A stretch of DNA of 64,000 nucleotides from NCBI GenBank assembly GCA_041695085.1, contig JBGFRO010000020.1:131496-195495 (forward strand), in the 5' to 3' direction. The DNA is from DYFT01 sp041695085 (GTDB taxonomy: Bacteria > Bacteroidota > Ignavibacteria > UBA10030). Shown in pieces: positions 62,788-64,000 of the stretch. The translations under genes and the position numbers were made by a program. Numbering within the stretch: position 1 is the stretch's first letter; the number at the start of each line of letters is the position of its first letter. The notes beneath the pieces were generated by a model. The model was not told the origin of the DNA and did not search any database. It saw only the letters and a list, made by a program, of their open reading frames with translations.

Positions 62788-63250
62788 GAGGAATCTCATT
62801 GAAGCTCTTGAAGTCAGAAAGGTTGGATCGAATCCTCAGACAATTCTTGAGCGTTTGGAAGAGTTAGAAAGAGAGAACAATGAAAATGAAGGCAAGCTGA
62901 CTGTGTTGAAGGACGAGAGAAGTGTTGATTCACGTTGCAACGAAACCTCACATTTGGTAGCAAACTTCATCCTAAACTTTGAAGAAGAGTTCGAGAGGTC
63001 GGACCCTCACCGCAAAAAAGCCCTCCTCAAGCAATGCATCTCTGACATCTTGGTCGACCGGGAGAGAAAAGTTGTCCGCTTTTCTGTCCGCAGAATCCCG
63101 GTTATGACTGCAGAGATAGAGTCCCTGCTAAAAGAACATCAAAAAAATAAGGCAGTCACAGAGGTTATGACTGCCGTTAGTAGCGGGGGCACACCCTTTA
63201 CTCCAGACACAACCCCTTTTTATCGGATCTTTGAAATGGCATTGGAGTAA
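62788..63250 (+). pseudogene. 3' fragment of a serine recombinase gene, copy B
   Basis: Nearly identical to copy A over 62788-63144 (five mismatches). It continues uniquely with KNKAVTEVMTAVSSGGTPFT to the stop at 63250. The catalytic serine domain is absent here too. The unique tail includes agtagcgggggcacaccc, the type of GC-rich motif often found at the attachment end of such elements, but no matching site is visible in the window. Confidence 0.75.
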
Positions 63251-63424
63251 GTTCGTCTGTCCCAGCAATTACTAACTTCATTCAACTATAGCAAACGGCC
63301 AGCTGAGAATCAAGCCTTTACCTCCACTTGCACAGCCTGTCCCATGACTAGGCCTTGTGAGGCTCCTCGTTCCCGCACGCTTACACCATTTAGTCGCCCG
63401 CGATCTCTATACGACAAAATGCCA

Positions 63425-63480
63425 TTTGCAACAATCTTACGATTGTTGTATAATTACGGCACATAGAAACGAATGTGCCG
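63425..63480 (+). promoter_or_regulatory. promoter with palindrome filling the spacer, plus leader hairpin
   Basis: TTTG (63425-63428), then the perfect palindrome CAACAATC-TTAC-GATTGTTG (63429-63448) which is exactly 20 bp, then TATAATTA (63449-63456). A second hairpin CGGCACAT/ATGTGCCG (63457-63464 / 63473-63480) follows in the leader. The palindrome lies where a repressor would block both boxes of a Bacteroidetes-type promoter, probably for the AbiEi-like gene downstream. Confidence 0.5.
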
Positions 63481-64000
63481 CAGTTATACAGGCTTATCTG
63501 CCGACCTGTCCGCCGAAGTCTAGACGAAGGCGGAAAAAGGCTGATTGGCCTGAAGCCAGGAGATACTACCACGAAGACCCTCAAAGACAGGTTAATTCAA
63601 GCGCTCGGTCCAGCGAAATACGCAAGCGTTCAAGGACTGAGGAAAAGGCTCGGCACCAAGAACAAAATACCTCCGGCGTCCCTGTACACCACACTCAACC
63701 GTCTGATAAAGTCCAAAATACTCTTTGATGCTGGAAGAACGTGGTACTCCACAATTGCAACCCCGTTCAAACCACACTATGATCCTGTAAAAGCCATTGT
63801 CAGGCAGGTTGAAAAACGCTTTCCGCAACTCCAGTTTTCTGCCTGGAGCACAGAACAACTCCAGCCATTTGCTCACCATCTGATGAGCCGATTCACAACC
63901 TTTCTCTACACGGAATCCGATGCCATTCTGCCGGTTACAGAATTCCTCCAGGAACAGGGGCACACCGTCTATCCAAACCCTAAACAAACAGAGGTAGAAA
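63475..64000 (+). CDS. AbiEi-like winged-helix protein (DUF6577-like), runs off the window
   Basis: The frame is open from 63454 to the window end; the start is uncertain (GTG 63475, or a codon near LKPGDTTTKTLKDRLIQAL at 63550). A winged-helix domain (SVQGLRKRLGTKNKIPPASL, then RLIKSKILFDAGRTWYSTI) is followed by FPQLQFSAWSTEQLQPFAHH and ILPVTEFLQEQGHTVYPNPK, resembling DUF6577/AbiEi-type antitoxins. Such genes are normally followed by an AbiEii-like nucleotidyltransferase, which would lie beyond 64000. Confidence 0.6.
   Translation, partial: MPQLYRLICRPVRRSLDEGGKRLIGLKPGDTTTKTLKDRLIQALGPAKYASVQGLRKRLGTKNKIPPASLYTTLNRLIKSKILFDAGRTWYSTIATPFKPHYDPVKAIVRQVEKRFPQLQFSAWSTEQLQPFAHHLMSRFTTFLYTESDAILPVTEFLQEQGHTVYPNPKQTEVE

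Noticed and set aside
1..64000. CRISPR array, tRNA or rRNA genes, integrated prophage
   Set aside because: No regularly spaced short repeats, no tRNA-like or rRNA sequence and no phage structural genes were recognised.

Overview
The window looks like a moderately GC-rich chromosome from the Fibrobacteres-Chlorobi-Bacteroidetes (FCB) group, most like Ignavibacteria or a related lineage. The support is a type IX secretion C-terminal tail with the NPFNPSTTIRY signature, TonB receptors with carboxypeptidase-type N-terminal domains, three DUF5916 outer-membrane proteins, a DUF4954 protein, and a promoter of the Bacteroidetes form TTTG-N20-TAnnTTTG. I saw no rRNA, tRNA or CRISPR array.

Layout. 1-5.2 kb: the 3' part of an RND efflux pump, a GHL10 glycoside hydrolase, hairpin repeats starting with GTAG, and gene relics. 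5.2-9.9 kb: a DUF4954 / acyl carrier protein / DRE-TIM metallolyase / NagB cluster, with a collapsed second copy (ACP start joined to NagB end) just upstream. 9.9-14.1 kb: a 1.86-kb segment holding a T9SS protein tail, a propeller lipoprotein and a truncated membrane gene. It lies between two 104-bp direct copies of the 3' end of a DUF5916 gene. 14.2-16.3 kb: an S9 peptidase. 16.7-21.0 kb: a three-gene polysaccharide locus (TPR/outer-membrane barrel, GT2 synthase, GH26 hydrolase). 21.2-23.4 kb: a LexA-like S24 repressor with two matching operators, an AsnC-type sensor domain and RsgA.

23.9-44.6 kb is an almost unbroken minus-strand array that appears devoted to metal ions. It holds two TonB receptors, a ZIP transporter, a COG0523 GTPase, a WD40 protein, a DsrE-like protein, a [2Fe-2S] thioredoxin-like protein, a MerC-like protein, an ABC ATPase with two DUF3526 permeases, a short CDF exporter, two DUF5916 proteins and three small secreted Cys/His proteins. 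Diverging from it at 44.7 kb are a His-rich small secreted protein, a CusB-like adaptor, a CusA-like pump and a full-length CDF exporter. One side looks like metal acquisition and the other like export; no Fur/Zur-type regulator is in view.

51.4-58.4 kb: lipoproteins, a purple-acid-phosphatase-like enzyme, an MFS transporter, a CNNM/CorC-type protein and a tandem lipoprotein pair. The two lipoproteins are identical for 192 residues and then diverge sharply. 58.5-64 kb is a recombination-scarred accessory island. Two 98-99% identical 357-bp copies of a serine-recombinase 3' end bracket an AbiEi-like gene, an AbiEi/AbiEii pair, and truncated PLD, PIN and AAA genes next to an intact RHH antitoxin. 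A further AbiEi-like gene runs off the end. Palindromic operator candidates accompany several of these genes.
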